From: Pseudomonadota bacterium
GTDB taxonomy: Bacteria; Pseudomonadota; Alphaproteobacteria; Rickettsiales; UBA1997
Assembly: GCA_009921385.1 (NCBI GenBank)
Contig: RFXY01000072.1
Location: 1 to 5,678 of the forward strand
DNA length: 5,678 bases
Direction: 5' to 3'
Of the stretch, positions 5,311 through 5,678 are shown in pieces. Under the pieces are notes generated by a model. It was not told where the DNA came from, did no database searches, and was given only the letters and a program-made list of their open reading frames with translations. A program made the translations under genes and the position numbers. Within the stretch, counting starts at the first letter, position 1; each line of letters starts with the position of its first letter.

Positions 5311-5678
5311 CTAAAAAGAAGAACCAGATTCGATAAGGCTTTTCAATGCCTCATGAATTGCTGATTGTTTTATTTCATAATCTTCTGACGAAAAATATAA
5401 GCTACCGCTTGGCGAAAAAGTAATTTCACCTCTTGAATTCTTAACCTCCCAACGTGTTTTTGAATATGCATACATTGGCGATTTTGGTGAATCTGGTTTG
5501 GCACACAAGACAAAACTCTGGGCACCATTACATTGTTTTGTAATTATATGATGCATTGCTATAATTGTGTTTTCAGCCTTGCTGGCTTTGCTTGAAAATA
5601 TTTGATTTTTTTCATAACCAGTTTTGCTTAATATCACATATTCTGGTGTTAATATTTTATATAAAATTACTGTTAATA
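5311..5678 (-). CDS. Hypothetical protein, 5' end open at window edge
   Basis: A minus-strand reading frame ends with TAG at 5313-5311 and stays open to the window end. A GTG at 5637 would give 108 residues, but the frame continues upstream through coding-like codons (TVILYKILTPEYV...), so the real start is probably outside. I do not recognise the protein. Visible are a mixed alpha/beta-looking composition, MHHIITKQC (about 28-36 from the GTG), two Cys, and a likely strand-rich part (RWEVKNSRGEITFSPSGSLYFSS). A final helix (EIKQSAIHEALKSLIES) closes it. There is no signal peptide, membrane segment or known catalytic motif in the visible part. It converges on cobS, with the palindromic repeat between them. 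It could be accessory DNA associated with the repeat. Confidence that it is coding is moderate. Confidence 0.55.
   Translation of the reverse strand, partial: LTVILYKILTPEYVILSKTGYEKNQIFSSKASKAENTIIAMHHIITKQCNGAQSFVLCAKPDSPKSPMYAYSKTRWEVKNSRGEITFSPSGSLYFSSEDYEIKQSAIHEALKSLIESGSSF

Overview
The window looks like AT-rich chromosomal DNA from an alphaproteobacterium, probably a reduced, host-associated lineage of the Rickettsiales/Holosporales kind. Three proteins support this. ThyX carries the long alphaproteobacterial form of the core (ARELARMNLTLN...TQWYWKINLHNLLHFL). Ribosomal protein S4 is the Cys-free 204-residue type. CobS is the cobaltochelatase-type AAA+ ATPase typical of this class. 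The lineage is inferred from remembered family patterns, not from a search. The genetic code is standard, with TAA, TGA and TAG all used as stops. None of the six gene starts that can be placed has a convincing Shine-Dalgarno sequence.

Layout. Positions 11-1756 hold a compact minus-strand operon, thyX-tatA-exoD (flavin-dependent thymidylate synthase, twin-arginine translocase pore subunit, ExoD-family membrane protein). Its spacers are 4 and 2 nt. A 337-nt divergent intergenic region (1757-2093) follows. It holds a good sigma70-type promoter for thyX on the minus strand, and a second strong promoter on the plus strand about 200 nt upstream of rpsD. Between that plus-strand promoter and rpsD lies a terminator-like hairpin, so the leader may encode a small RNA or an attenuator. 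Positions 2094-5059 hold rpsD, der and cobS on the plus strand. A strong hairpin with a T-rich tail separates rpsD from der, and der and cobS overlap by 11 nt.

Directly after the cobS stop is a GC-rich repeat island (about 5062-5302). Its core is a 191-nt quasi-palindrome (5094-5284) centred on ATCGAT. Each half contains nested hairpins, and the two outer GC hairpins differ from each other only by compensated base pairs. This is a candidate palindromic or foldback repeat element and the most unusual structure in the window. A convergent minus-strand ORF of unknown function (5311 to the window end) completes the window; its true start probably lies beyond the edge.

The genes belong to housekeeping systems: dTMP synthesis, Tat export, envelope, 30S assembly and 50S maturation. 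CobS is the exception, because its partners CobT and CobN are not in the window.
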